DNA of 64,000 nt from Cardiocondyla obscurior (Eukaryota > Arthropoda > Insecta > Hymenoptera > Formicidae). Shown one piece after another: positions 22,370 to 32,979 of this stretch; the first letter of the stretch is position 1, and each line of letters starts with the position of its first letter. The DNA lies in NCBI RefSeq assembly GCF_019399895.1, contig NC_091872.1, positions 876,395-940,394 on the forward strand, in the 5' to 3' direction. The notes below the pieces were generated by a model. The model ran no database searches. It was not told where the DNA came from and was given only the letters and a program-made list of their open reading frames with translations. A program made the translations under genes and the position numbers.

Positions 22370-23790
22370 ACTGCTTTCGCGCTATTTTTATCATTTGTCT
22401 TGTGGTTTCTGTGTGGATTATCGTGGTTACGTACCATATTAATGCATTTTATCCGTGTTTCTTTTACAAAAAGCGTTTTATTAAAGATAAAGTCGAATAT
22501 TAAGAACATCAAAGTGATCGTGTTTCATGTGAGTAAGCGGTTATATACAAGTGAAAATTTAGACACAAAAAATAAGAATTTTCTAACCTCTAATACGTTC
22601 ACAAAGACGGTAAGAATTGTATATACAGGGTGTCCGAAATATTATTAGCAATATTAAAACTGTGGGTAGGGAATCAGATTTGGAGACGAAAAGTCCTTTA
22701 CGAATTTGTAAAATTCGTAACCATTATTGAAAAAAAAATTAATTTGTCTAGCGCATGAGCGACAAGGAAGCTACGCGTGAGTGAGCGCGACAGACGACGG
22801 CGCCATTTCTAACCATTCGCCTGTCGCGCTCACTCACGCGCAGCTTCCTTGTCGCTCATGCGCTAGACAAATTAATTTTTTTTTCAATAATGGTTACGAA
22901 TTTTACAAATTCGTAAAGGACTTTTCGTCTCCAAATCTGATTCCCTACCCACAGTTTTAATATTGCTAATAATATTTCGGACACCCTGTATAATATAATA
23001 ATTAATTGTATCAGAGTTTTAATTAAAATAATATTAACTTTTTACTAATTATTAAAAAAAATTCTTAATTATTATTAGTTTTAGATTGTTGCATGGGGAC
23101 ATTTATATAAGCATTATACCTGATTATAAATTAATATTGTTTTGATAATAATTATGTATGTGGTAGTGGTACTTGTTCCTATATTTTATTGCTTGTATAC
23201 ATTGCATTTATATACTTATTCCAGTTTCTGTGCTTAGGAGATCATGCCCAATGATATCCCATTTTATATGCTATCCAATAAGGCTAAAAGAAAGAGAATT
23301 GAACTTGAAGAATGTGATTCAACCGATTCTTTGAATGATAATGCCATCGACAGACGTTATATTATTGAGCAATACAACGAATCTGATAAATATTCTGAAC
23401 TTTTTAAATATCCTGAGCGTGATAATCTTTCTGATCATTTTGATTAACTTTCTGAACATTCTAATCTTTCTCATGAAGAAGATATTTTATACGAGAATAT
23501 CAATCTTGATCAGTCCCCCCAAGATTCGCAATTGCCACTTAATTCTTTGAGCTCTTCTCAATCAAGTGAAAAATCTGTTTTCTCAAAATTGATTCTCCAA
23601 TTTCTTCGTGGTTGGACTTTAAAACATAATGTTACACATGCAGCAATTTCTAACTTGTGAGCAGGTCTAAAAGAAAATCATGAGTGTTTTGCCGATGATA
23701 AATCAGAACCCAGATTCCCCACAAGTGCACAAACGTTACTTCAAACAGAAATAAAATTGATGAAGAAGATTGTCGAACCTGGATATTATA
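22370..23790 (+). pseudogene. Gene-like remnant, transposon-type N-terminal domain
   Basis: A possible 5' exon ends at a GTGAGT donor (about 22531); the MITE then lies in the intron. A good acceptor (ctgtgcttag) at about 23239 precedes ATG 23244. The frame reads on through stops at about 23446 and 23658. It is acidic and S/D-rich, ending in 'LRGWTLKHNVTHAAIS...LLQT', a block I associate with an N-terminal domain of multi-copy insect transposon-type proteins; this is recognition from memory and not certain. It is cut at about 23785 by a GC-rich insertion. The sequence between 22241 and 22370 shows nothing. Confidence 0.45.
22626..22988. mobile_element. 363-bp palindromic MITE (CAGGGTGTCC ends, TA flanks)
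   Basis: Nearly perfect palindrome: arms of about 165 bp meet at a short centre (near 22800-22815). Ends CAGGGTGTCCGAAA, TA on each side. No coding capacity. The same inner arm sequence (TAGACAAATTAATTTTTTT, CTCACTCACGCG) recurs in half-copies at 29768-29935, 51359-51540 and partly at 58030-58140. Confidence 0.88.
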
Positions 23791-24728
23791 TACTGTCACG
23801 AGTAACTTCCTTTCTTTCTCAAAGAGGACAGTCGCGATCAAAAAGACCGAGCGCGGATAAGAGATCCGTGCGTCGCCGTGACACGAGGGGAAGCAGGGAG
23901 GAGGGGTCTCGTTTCCTCGGCCGTATCCCGGCGCGGGACGGCGTGGTCTCACTAAGGTATTGTTTTTGGGCGCCAGGCACGGGCCCTGCCGTGCCGATAC
24001 TCTCCACGAAACAATAGCTTACAAAAGAAAAAGGTTTATTAATTCAAACTGCCGTCACATGCGGGGACTAGCTCCACCGAACGGAGAGGGGCGGGGTATA
24101 ACGGACAGAATTCGCGGACGAACGAAAAAGATGGCATAAAATAAACTTTTACGCAAATGAGAGACTAAGGAACAATTCGACCGTTTATTACGGCAAGTAC
24201 AATTAAAACAACAAAAAAATAATAAAATAATAAGGACGGTCAATCTTCTCCCGTTTGTTTTAACAAAAAGTAATTTTCACTGGGATAAATTGCGGCAAGA
24301 GACTCTCGCTAACTCACGTCTTCTCGTAACTCACGCGTCGGCCCTGTTTGTTATGATGCCGGCCATGCGCCTCCCGAACTCGTTGTTTGCCCTCACAGAA
24401 CGCTGGAACGCGGAGAAATATTACGCGTGACGTCGCCGGTAGCTAACAAGATCGCGTATTCAGGCTCTCCTCAGCCGCTGCCGAGGGCTCTCCATGCGAA
24501 CGTGTACAATGCAAGATTCGCGAACGTCGCAATTAATTTAAGTAATCGGTTCGAAGCCAAAGTTTCCCGCGGGGTCCCGCCGACGGTATTCGGACGCGCG
24601 ACGGTAGCCACTCACTAACACAAAGTCCTTGTTCTGTAGCAAGGTTCCGCAAACGATCTATCGGGCCCGAGTGCCCGTGTAACGTGGCCGGGGTTCGTCT
24701 GAACACGCGGTCGCCGCCCCCAAAAAGC
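23785..24728. mobile_element. GC-rich insertion, probably a solo LTR
   Basis: About 940 bp of GC-rich DNA interrupting AT-rich gene-like sequence. It begins near CTGTCACGAGTAAC and contains a poly(A)-type AT stretch near 24190-24250. I could not find matching ends or a target duplication, so the class is a guess. The ORFs seen in it are short and overlapping and are not called. Confidence 0.4.
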
Positions 24729-24849
24729 GAAATTAAATAAAATGTATTTTTGCATTACATTTATATTATATTTAAAATTATAATTAGCTTAACTTATTTG
24801 ATTGTAATACTTCAAAAATATTGACTCAATGATTATTATATTTCAATAG

Positions 24850-25148
24850 AATCTTTAAATGACAATGGCGGACTTAGAAAAAGCAGTTCATTAGTTGCTG
24901 GTCAAAAAGAAACATCGCCATCTCGCAAAGAGTTTTGCGATGAAATTAAGAAACTGTGGACTGTTATTGAATTTGATGATAACCAAGAAGAAGATTTCGA
25001 AGGATTTATGGAAATTGTTCCATCAAGATGGATTACAAAGGGAAAAAAATATATTTGGTACCCCATGGGACGTTATAAATCTGCCATTGAAAAATTAGCA
25101 AAGATGTGTGGAGAAGCAGATTCAAAATGGGACTGTTTTGCGATAATG
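24850..25148 (+). pseudogene. Exon fragment resembling the N-terminal domain of DUF4806-type proteins
   Basis: After an acceptor (ttcaatag) at 24849 an open frame runs about 98 codons: an S/K-rich start, then 'LWTVIEFDDNQEED', 'MEIVPSRWITKGKKYIWYPMG' and 'WDCFAI'. The pattern of a WxVxEFxDN strand followed by VPSxWI and WYP resembles the N-terminal module of insect DUF4806 proteins. It is truncated by the mariner-like element starting at about 25149. It may or may not belong to the same gene as the remnant at 22370-23790. Confidence 0.5.
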
Positions 25149-25324
25149 ATGCGACAACGCATTAGATTACGACGGCGCGTGAGGAAGAGAGAACAGCGAC
25201 GCGCGCGCGACACGAGGCGACACAATACGCGTGCGAGGCGATGCGACAACGCATCAGATTACGACGGCGCGTGAGGAAGAGAGAACCGCAACGCGCGAGT
25301 AAGTTCCTATCTAATTTTTACGGC

Positions 25325-26050
25325 ACCGAAACGCTATCGTTTTCACGCCACCTTATGAGGTAGATAGCTCGGTGCGTTTTTGGGCTTTAATGTAGCCCCA
25401 TTCAAAATAATGCAGCACGTTAATACATATGTATACGGGAAACGTGCTGGCCATGCAATCGGCCCCCCTTGCTCTTTATAATATGTATTTAATATTTGCC
25501 GCAAGAATTGTAAGGAGCTCTGTCTTGCTGAAAAATTAACTTTTGTCGAACTTAAAGCGGCAGGTCTTTCAAGAAAATAGGAAGTTTGTTTTTTTTTTAC
25601 TTTTTCTTTTTATTTTACTTTAAGAATGCAGTTTTCACCTGAACTGAAATGAGCACTGGCGGACAGCAGGGGGATTTTCGTGCCCCAATGTTATAAAATT
25701 ATTTTAATTAAAAATTTCATTTGGAGTACATTATACTTCGTCGCTCTATAATATTTTTACAGGAAATGAAACATTTCTTCGGTTATAAATAATGAAGGAA
25801 ACCTACAATGTGTTTTATTAATAAATATTCTACAGTAAAAGCAGCGTACTTTAAAGATATACGGAAAGAAAACTCGCAATATCCGTTTTTCGATGATGAT
25901 GATTTCGATTTGACGTAATCAATGCTCAATATTTTTGTCGCCGCACTTCCATACATCTCGTTTCTCTAGAGCATACACGCAATTTCTTATCGTGAACACC
26001 GTAGGATGCTTTTGATTCGGAAATTTTTACACGTATAAACGCATTGCGGT
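25325..26050 (-). pseudogene. Inverted, diverged partial copy of the copy-2 transposase
   Basis: The minus strand repeats the plus-strand gene in order: the 'FP..(K/R)HPT.FTIRN' region at about 25975-26035, the first-intron region with TTTCCGTATATCTTTAAAGTA (about 25850-25870) and TTGTAGG (about 25800), and the D-41-D region with GGCCAGCACGTTTCCCGTATA and GGGCTACATTAAAGCCC near 25390-25460. The last ~55 codons are missing and the TIR follows directly. No open frame survives. With 26277-27480 it forms two head-to-head copies. Confidence 0.75.
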
Positions 26051-26276
26051 TAAAAAATTTTTTTTTGCCATTCCAAAACAAATTATTATATTAATTACAT
26101 TTATCTACTTATCGACAGATAAATGTGCAGTTAACGTAGTTTGATTATCGACCGATTTGTATTGAAGCAGCACGGCTAAGATTTTAGATTTTCAATTGTT
26201 TTAACTCGATGTTGCCAAGTGCTGTCGAACGTCGACACATTATCGTGTTTTGTGTCGTGCAGTATCGTTCGCAAAA

Positions 26277-27480
26277 ATGTATACGGCTAGCAAGTATACA
26301 GACATGATAATTTGTTTCGGGATGGCAGGAGAAAATTTGTTAGCCGCAAAGCGTTTATACGTTGAAAGATTTCCAATCCGAAGGCATCCTACGGCATTTA
26401 CAATACGAAATTGTGTGCGACGTGCTCGAGAGACGGGATGCGTGGAAGTACGGCGGCACAATATCGAGCGCCCATTACGCCGAAATATTAATGTCGAAGA
26501 ACGGATACTGGAAAGGTTTGAAGAAACACCAAGAAACAGCATCCGACATGTAGCGCGCAATCTCGGTGTATCAAGGCTTTAATACACCGAATTATTCGAG
26601 AAGATGGTTTGCACCCGTATCATTACCAACGGGTGCAACATCTTCTCCCGCGCGATCAAGAGCAACGTGCTGTTTTTTGTCAAGGTAACTTTCTTTCCGT
26701 ATATCTTTAAAGTACACATACGCCGCTTTTACTGTACAATATTTATTAATAACACATATTGTAGGATTCCTCGCCTAGTGTAGAAGAAATGCTTCATTTT
26801 CTCAAAAAATATTATGGACGGACGAAGCGTTATTTACCCCTAATGGGGTATTTAATTCCCAAAATTTTGTTACATGGAGGTACGAAAATCTCCGTATTGT
26901 CCGGCAATGCTCTTTTCAATACAGGTGGAAACTACACGTATGGGCAGGAATTATTAATAATAAAGTGGTAAGTGTTCTGTTATACGTGTTAAATTAAAGA
27001 CGTTAAGATTATTCTAATCATTTTTAGATCGGGCCTTATTTCCTGCCAGCAAATTTAAATGGTGAGCAATATGCTGAATTTTTAGAAAATCAGCTTCCTA
27101 TTCTTTTGGAAGACCTGCCACTTCAAGTTAGGCAAGAATTAATTTTACAGCAGGACGTGGCCCCTTTTCTCTTCTCTCGTCAGGCGCGGTAGGTATTAAA
27201 TACGCGTTATAGGGATAGATGGATAAGGCGAGGGGAGCCGATCGCATGGCCAGCACGTTCCCCGGATATGAACGTGCTGGATTATTTTATTTGGGGCTAC
27301 ATTAAAGCCCAAATAGAAAATGTGCGTAATCGTACCGTGCACGAAGTCCGTGATGCAATTGTAGCGGCCTTCAATACGATCACGCCTGACATGGCACACA
27401 GGGCAACGAAGCAAATTGTTCGAAGGGCCGAACTTTGCTTACAAGCACAAAATCGGCACTTCGAAAAATTGCTGCATTAA
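26277..27480 (+). pseudogene. Mariner-like D-41-D transposase, copy 2, with two introns
   Basis: Exons 26277-26684, 26765-26967 and 27028-27480, with introns at the same two protein positions as in copy 1 (after the 'FCQ' and '(N)NK(V)' equivalents). N terminus MYTASKYTDMIICFGMAGEN matches copy 1, then 'RRHPTAFTIRNCVRRARE', 'HPYHYQRVQHLLPRD', the second Asp in LQQDVAP, the third in SPDMNVLDYF (41 residues between) and a C terminus like copy 1. Lesions: frame change after LGVSR (near 26578), an in-frame TAG at about 27190, and frame loss in exon 2. Inactive. Confidence 0.8.
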
Positions 27481-27690
27481 ACTTGTGTCGGTGGATTAGG
27501 CCTACTGGGGATACCACCTTTTAAAAAAACGCACCGGGCTATTTACCTCATAAGGTGACGTGGAAACGATAGCGTTTCGATGCCGAAAAAATTAGACAAG
27601 AATTTACTCGCGCGTCGCCGTTCTCTCTTCCTTACGCGTTATCGCATCGTCCCGCTCGAGCTGTCGCCTCGTCTCACTCACGTGTCGACC

Positions 27691-28087
27691 AACCCGTGAG
27701 TCGAATGGGTAGGGCTAAATCTTTTGTACTGGGACCGCTTCTAACCGCGCGCACTCATTCGCTCTATTCGATAAATTTTTATAAAATTATTTTCTTGGGT
27801 ATTGGTAAAGATATAGAAAAATTTCATAGGTCATTTTGCCTTATATTCCTGAGACCTACCTACTTCTACTAACTTGTCAATATGGAATAATACACCCAGT
27901 ATACAGGGTGTCCCATACCTTATGACCCACCCGGGAGACATGGGTAGTTCTAATTATTTCGAACAAAAAAGTTCCATACCATTTTTTAATTTGGGTGTTT
28001 ATTTACGAGAAATCAACGTTTGAAAATTTATTATATCCAACCGAGAGCGAGACGATGCGACGACGCGCGAGCGAGCGGTTAAAAAGG
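27691..28087. other. Abutting fragments of CAGGGTGT-ended elements
   Basis: 27691-27899 ends in ACACCCAG and looks like the right half of a MITE. 27904-28087 begins CAGGGTGTCCCATACC after TA and looks like the left end of another element. The two ends abut at TATA (27900-27903). No coding sequence. Confidence 0.5.
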
Positions 28088-29312
28088 CAAGTCTATTCGA
28101 GAAATATCAAATATGTTAAGAATAGCTAAAAGTACTGTCGGAGATATAATAAAACGATATCGCAAAGAAGAACGCATTTTTTCGAAACCTAATAGTGGCC
28201 GCCCAAAAGTTTTAACCAAACGTGATAGACGTTATGTAATTAACATTATTAAAGAAAGACTCAAGAACAAGTGCTCCACAAATTGCAACAATGTTACGAG
28301 AAGAACGGGGCATAATTGTCAATCCCGAAACTGTTCGTAGAGTATTGAGATCAGAAGGATATAATAGAAGAACTGCTCGAAGAAAACCATTTCTTAATTC
28401 GAAAAATAGAAAAAAAGGCTACAATTTGCCGAAGAACATATTTTAAAAGAAAGTCAATGGTGGGATAATGTTATTTTTTTGGATGAAAGTAAATTTAATA
28501 TCAACGGAAGCGATGGCAGAGTAAGAGTGTGGCGCAAAGTAAATGGATTAAACCCGAAAAATTTACAAGGAACGATTAAACACGGAGGCAGTTCTGTAAT
28601 GGTATGGAGATGCATTTCCACCTTCAGTGTGGGCGAATTAGTTTTTATTGACGGAATATTAAATAAAAACAAATATCTAAACATTTTAAAAGAAAATTTA
28701 AAAAAGAGCGCTACTAACATGGGGATTGCGGATAATTTTAAATTGTATCAAGACAATGATTCAAAACATAAAGCACCGATTGTGCAGGAATATTTATTGT
28801 ACAATTGCAAAAAGGTCTTGCATCCACCTCCGCAATCCCCAGATCTCAATCCAATTGAACATGTTTGGGACGAATTAAGTCGCAGCGTTCACACGACTTC
28901 CATAACATCTAAAGAAGAACTCAAAAATCGTTTAAAAAAAGAGTGGCACAAAATTATCAATAATTATTTGAAAAAATTAATATCGTCTATACCGACACGG
29001 TTACAACATGTTAAAAAACATAAAGGATTTCTTATTAAATATTAAGGTTAGTTTAGTTTATTTTATTAATTTATTTAGTTTTATAAAATAATATTTAAAG
29101 AGTCCGAATAATTTTGTGAGGTAAAAATTCGTTATGTTATGTTTTTTTTATTTATAGATAATGTAAAGTAATAAAAGAATAATAACCGTGCTATTATTAC
29201 AACTATAGTGTAATATTATTGAATATAATTTTTTTTTTTATTGTTCTTTATACACATATTAAAAATACAGATGTTAAATGTCAAATTTTTAAATTGTTCG
29301 AATAATTTTGTG
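28088..29312 (+). pseudogene. Tc1-like DD34E transposase remnant
   Basis: The 5' end is missing and the frame enters at 'GKSIREISNM'. A helix-turn-helix region follows (STVGDIIKRYRKEERI), then the GRP box, frameshifts near 28262 and 28412, then 'FLDESKFNINGSDG' (first Asp), 'YQDNDSKHK' (second Asp) and 'SPDLNPIEHVW' (Glu), 34 residues between the last two. It ends at TAA 29045. A right-end sequence (GTTCGAATAATTTTGTGAGCGAC, near 29290-29312) followed by TA may be the right terminus. (TA)n follows to 29337. Confidence 0.8.
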
Positions 29313-29337
29313 AGCGACTATATATATATATATATAT

Positions 29338-29767
29338 TGTGACGTGGCGGCTTTCGCTGCCTAGTCGCAGCTCCCCGCGGCCGTCACAAGGCGCGGCGGC
29401 ACCGGACGAAACGCCGTAGAATGGAGGGCAAGGTGTCGTAAGAAAACTTCCGGAGTATTGTATTAGTGTCTAAACTATAATATTTAACGGCCACGATTCT
29501 TTGTACTTGTTGCTACTGTATATCGCGAGGATGGTGGGTGGTGTTCGGCCGGAAGTAGGACTCGCAGGCTGGGAGAGAAGATGCCCGAGGACAAAACTCC
29601 CCAAGATAACGACGGGCCGGGAAAGGTGCCCGGGGTGGAAGGCCATCCGTCCCGAGAACACCGGACGAAATCCATGATAAATGATCACCGAAGGAACGCA
29701 TCTTACCGTCGGGATTCGTCTGCGGAGGAATCGACGCAGAAGAGGATCCGGCGACGGCACCACTCGC
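29338..29767. other. Unclassified GC-rich block
   Basis: GC-rich sequence starting TGTGACGTGGCGG, flanked by (TA)n on the left and a half-MITE on the right. It is LTR-like in composition but no end pair or duplication was found. Short frames on both strands overlap each other and none is called. Confidence 0.35.
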
Positions 29768-29935
29768 CTGTCGCGCTCACTCACGCGTAGCTTCTTTGTC
29801 GTTCTTGCGCTAGACAAATTAATTTTTTTCTCAATAACGGTTGAAAATTTTACAAAATAATATAGAACTTTACTATTTGTCTTGACAAGCTCTACCTACT
29901 AGTGCAATTACGATACTTTAGTATGGAACACCTTG
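29768..29935. mobile_element. Right half of a palindromic MITE
   Basis: CGCCTGTCGCGCTCACTCACGCG through TAGACAAATTAATTTTTT to the end ACACCTTG matches the right arm of the MITE at 22626-22988. The left arm is absent or replaced by the GC-rich block to the left. Confidence 0.65.
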
Positions 29936-30506
29936 TGTATATACAGGGTGTTTCGTAAGTCAAGGTCAATCGCTCGGAAGATGAATGAGGAACCAAAAAC
30001 AAGAAAGTTAATATAAACATAAGTACAAAAATGCGTTGTTTCCAAGTTATCGCCAGTTTTAAGGGGTAACATCTACTAGGAAATTTTTTTTTCACCATTT
30101 ATTTTATTAACTTAAATGATGTATTGAAGTGTCAAGAATAATATCTAAAAAGAATTAATGCTCTAATAATTTTCTAAGTTCTCTAAAAAATCGATTCTCT
30201 AAAGCGCCGCGCGCCGCTCCGAGCGTCGCTCTGAGCGCGTCAAATCGACAAAATTGATTTTGGAGTACGTTTCATTTTTAAACTCGTTACTGGCAGTGTG
30301 TTATAGCAAATTTTTTTTAAGAAGACGTACAGATGTCACTGCTTGAGATCTAATGTGGGGAATGACTAAGCAGGTTTTGAATTTCTACCTGCGTACCCAC
30401 TTTTTTGTTCGTATTCGAGACGCACGCATCTCGCATCTTGTTTTCAAAAGGACAGTAACCATCGTTTGGATCAGTTGTGAAAGCAAAGTTTTGTGAATTT
30501 GTAATC

Positions 30507-32979
30507 ATGTGTGATAAAGTTTACGCAGGCCGTAAAGGAACGAAAAACTACGGCTACAAGTCGGAGTAAAATTAGCAATCGGAAGCCACTTAATCGCCAT
30601 TCTATGGACAGTATTTCAGACGAGTTTCTGTCTACGTCTGCAAGAAAAATTAAACTTTGATACTGAAAACAGAGCCATTGACGAAGGTTTCGGGTTTCGC
30701 CTAATCAATTTTATGACAGTATTTTCAAGCTTTTCGCAAAAGATTGTATGCAAAACCTGCAAGGGTGATAAGCTTTACAGAAACAAACAAGCGCGGACTC
30801 GGTTTTAAAATCGTGATGATTTGTAATACATGCGGTGATTTTCATATAAATAACTGTCCGATTATAAATATACATATATACGAACTAAATGTAAGAATGA
30901 TTTTTGCATTGCTCATCCTGGGAATTGTATTGAATGGCATAAAGAAATTCTGCGCACTTATGGATTTTCCGAAGCCTGTTTTTCAAGCGACGTATAGCAT
31001 AATAGTAAAAAATATATTAACTGCTACTTCATCTGTATGAGATCTTAGTATGAAGAAAGCTGCAGAAAACGAAATAAAAGAGACCATCAAAAATAGAAAT
31101 AGTAAGGATATTATCGTTTCGAGCAACGATTTGTGGAGGAAAAAAGACTTCTCTTCACTTTTCGGAGTAGTCACACTTATCAGTTGGTTTACTGGCAAAG
31201 TACTAGACGTGTGCGTAAAATCTAAATACTGCAAGTCTTGTGAATTTTGAACGCAGAAAGAAAACACTGCTGAATATGAAAAATGGGCCGAACTTCATGA
31301 TTCACAATGTAAAATAAATCATAGTGGCTCGGTAGGGAAGATGGAGATCACTGCAGTCATTGAAATGTTTCAACGATCCGAAACTCTATACAACACAAAG
31401 TACAGCAGCTACATCGGCAACAGCTATTCTAAAACCTACAAAGGTATTGTTGATGCCAAGCCATACAGTGATTTTAGTATTCAAAAGAAAGAGTGCATCG
31501 ATCATATCCAAAAAAGAATGGAATCTCGTCTAAAAAATTAAAAAAAAAAAACTAAAAATCTAGGAGGCCGTGGCAAATTGACCGGTCAACTCATAGACGA
31601 ATTGCCTATTTATCACAGTCTTGCATTAAGAAGAAATCTAAACTCAATTGAAAATATGAGAAATGATATTTATGCTACCTTAAAACATAAAACTTCAATC
31701 GACGACAACCCGAAACACGATAATTGCCCGACTGGGATGACATCGTGATGTACTTGGCAACAAGCGCAAGTTTCAGGAACTCTTGATATCTATACACATA
31801 AGCCTGCAATGCACAAGGATGTTTTAAATGCTATCACACCAATTTATGACGAACTCAGTTCTGACGATCTTTTATCTCGCTGTTTGGGAGGATTTACACA
31901 AAATGCAAATGAATCGTTCAATGCTGTTATTTGGTCGCTCTGAAATCGATTTCAAGCGGAAAAAAAGTATTGGATATTGCTACAAATATTGCAGTTATAT
32001 TTTACAATGAGGGACTATTTGGCATCATGAAGATCATGGATGTACTCGGCATTACGGTTGGTCGTCAATGTTACGATTTTTGCCTGGAATCCGACGCGCG
32101 ACGCATTCAGCTATCTGAGCGCTCAACATCAAATGTCACCAGAGCCGCGCACCGTGACTCAAAATCGGCCAGGAAAAATTTCAAGAGAGAAGAAATCGAC
32201 ATTGAAGGGCAGTTATATGTGTGGACGTTGACGGTGTCCAGCCGGCGCTACAAGTCGCGCAGAATAGGGGATCACAATTTAAGACAGAAAGGCAGACACT
32301 TGACAAATTCACAAACAATAATCAAATATATTTAACAAATAAGTAAAGAAAATAACAAGCAATGATAAACACAATAAAAAGTAAAATACAAATAATAAAG
32401 AAAAGTGATCCTCTCATTTGAGGAAATAAGAGCGGGTCGGTATAGATCGCGTTTCACTTATCTGTGTTCCGCAACGGCGGAAGAATGCTGTCGGCAGCAG
32501 ACGCAAGGAACTCGCAGTTCGCAGCTTGCGGTTCGCAATTCGTGATTCGTAGTTCGCAGTTCGTGATTCGCAAAAGGCCTGGCCAGGCTTGAGCACGCGG
32601 AGTGATTCGCACGTATGCACTCGATGCACAAACTGGAACGCGGTTGAAAGAATAAAGTACTAAAGTATAAAATATAAAGTGTCGTGGAAGACGACAACTC
32701 AGCGATGTGCTCGCTCTGAAACTCGGAGGGACTCTGAGGGCTCGACTGACGCAACGAGCCTACAGAGCTATTGTTCAGAGAAAGTAAATCGGGAGAGTCC
32801 TGGAAGATTAGCCGGGGAAGTCCCAAGACAAAGTCCGTTCATGGAGTGAGTAATATTAAAAGAAAGGCCGCGGGATTAGAATTTGCTTCCTCTTCCGGAC
32901 GGCCGGTAATGTGTGAGGTGGCGTCATCCGACGTGTGACGTCGGAGGGATCCGCCACATATGGTCCTGGGATTGCAGAA
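30507..32979 (+). pseudogene. Kolobok-type transposase, copy 2, decayed
   Basis: Same protein family as 8716-10442. Recognisable blocks in order: 'RGLGFKIVMIC', 'LNGIKKFCALMDFP', 'WRKKDFSSLFGVVTLI' (31128-31170), 'CKSCEF', 'GKMEITAVIEMF' (31338-31375), 'KKECIDHIQKRMESRL', 'YDELSSDDLLSRCLG', 'IMKIMDVLGITVG' and GPGIAE at 32959-32979. It has many stops (about 30568, 31038, 31248, 31540 and 31746) and frameshifts, and a 739-bp LTR inserted at 32220. It is much older than copy 1. Confidence 0.78.
32220..32958. mobile_element. 739-bp solo LTR in Kolobok copy 2
   Basis: TGTGGACG...CGCCACA ends flanked by TATG (32216-32219 and 32959-32962). Removing it with one TATG makes the transposase frame continue (EGQLY then GPGIAE). 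The ends resemble the element at 12178-13269, suggesting related LTR families. No supported ORF. Confidence 0.75.

Larger units (their letters stand above)
25149..27690 (+). mobile_element. Mariner-like (D-41-D) transposon copy 2, inverted-dimer structure
   Basis: The outer inverted repeats match well: left 25190-25400 with right 27520-27690, sharing 'cgataGCGTTTCG', 'CTCATAAGGTG' and GCG-rich sequence. The left arm also has a direct duplication of about 60 bp at 25149 and 25241. Unlike copy 1, the left arm continues inward as a diverged inverted copy of most of the transposase gene (25325-26050). The exact outer ends and target duplication were not resolved. Confidence 0.72.

Noticed and set aside
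22201..22512. 103-codon minus-strand frame
   Set aside because: Crosses the mariner end into flanking DNA and has no domain.
23757..24017. 86-codon frame crossing into the GC-rich insertion
   Set aside because: A chimera of the gene remnant and the insertion, created by the insertion itself.
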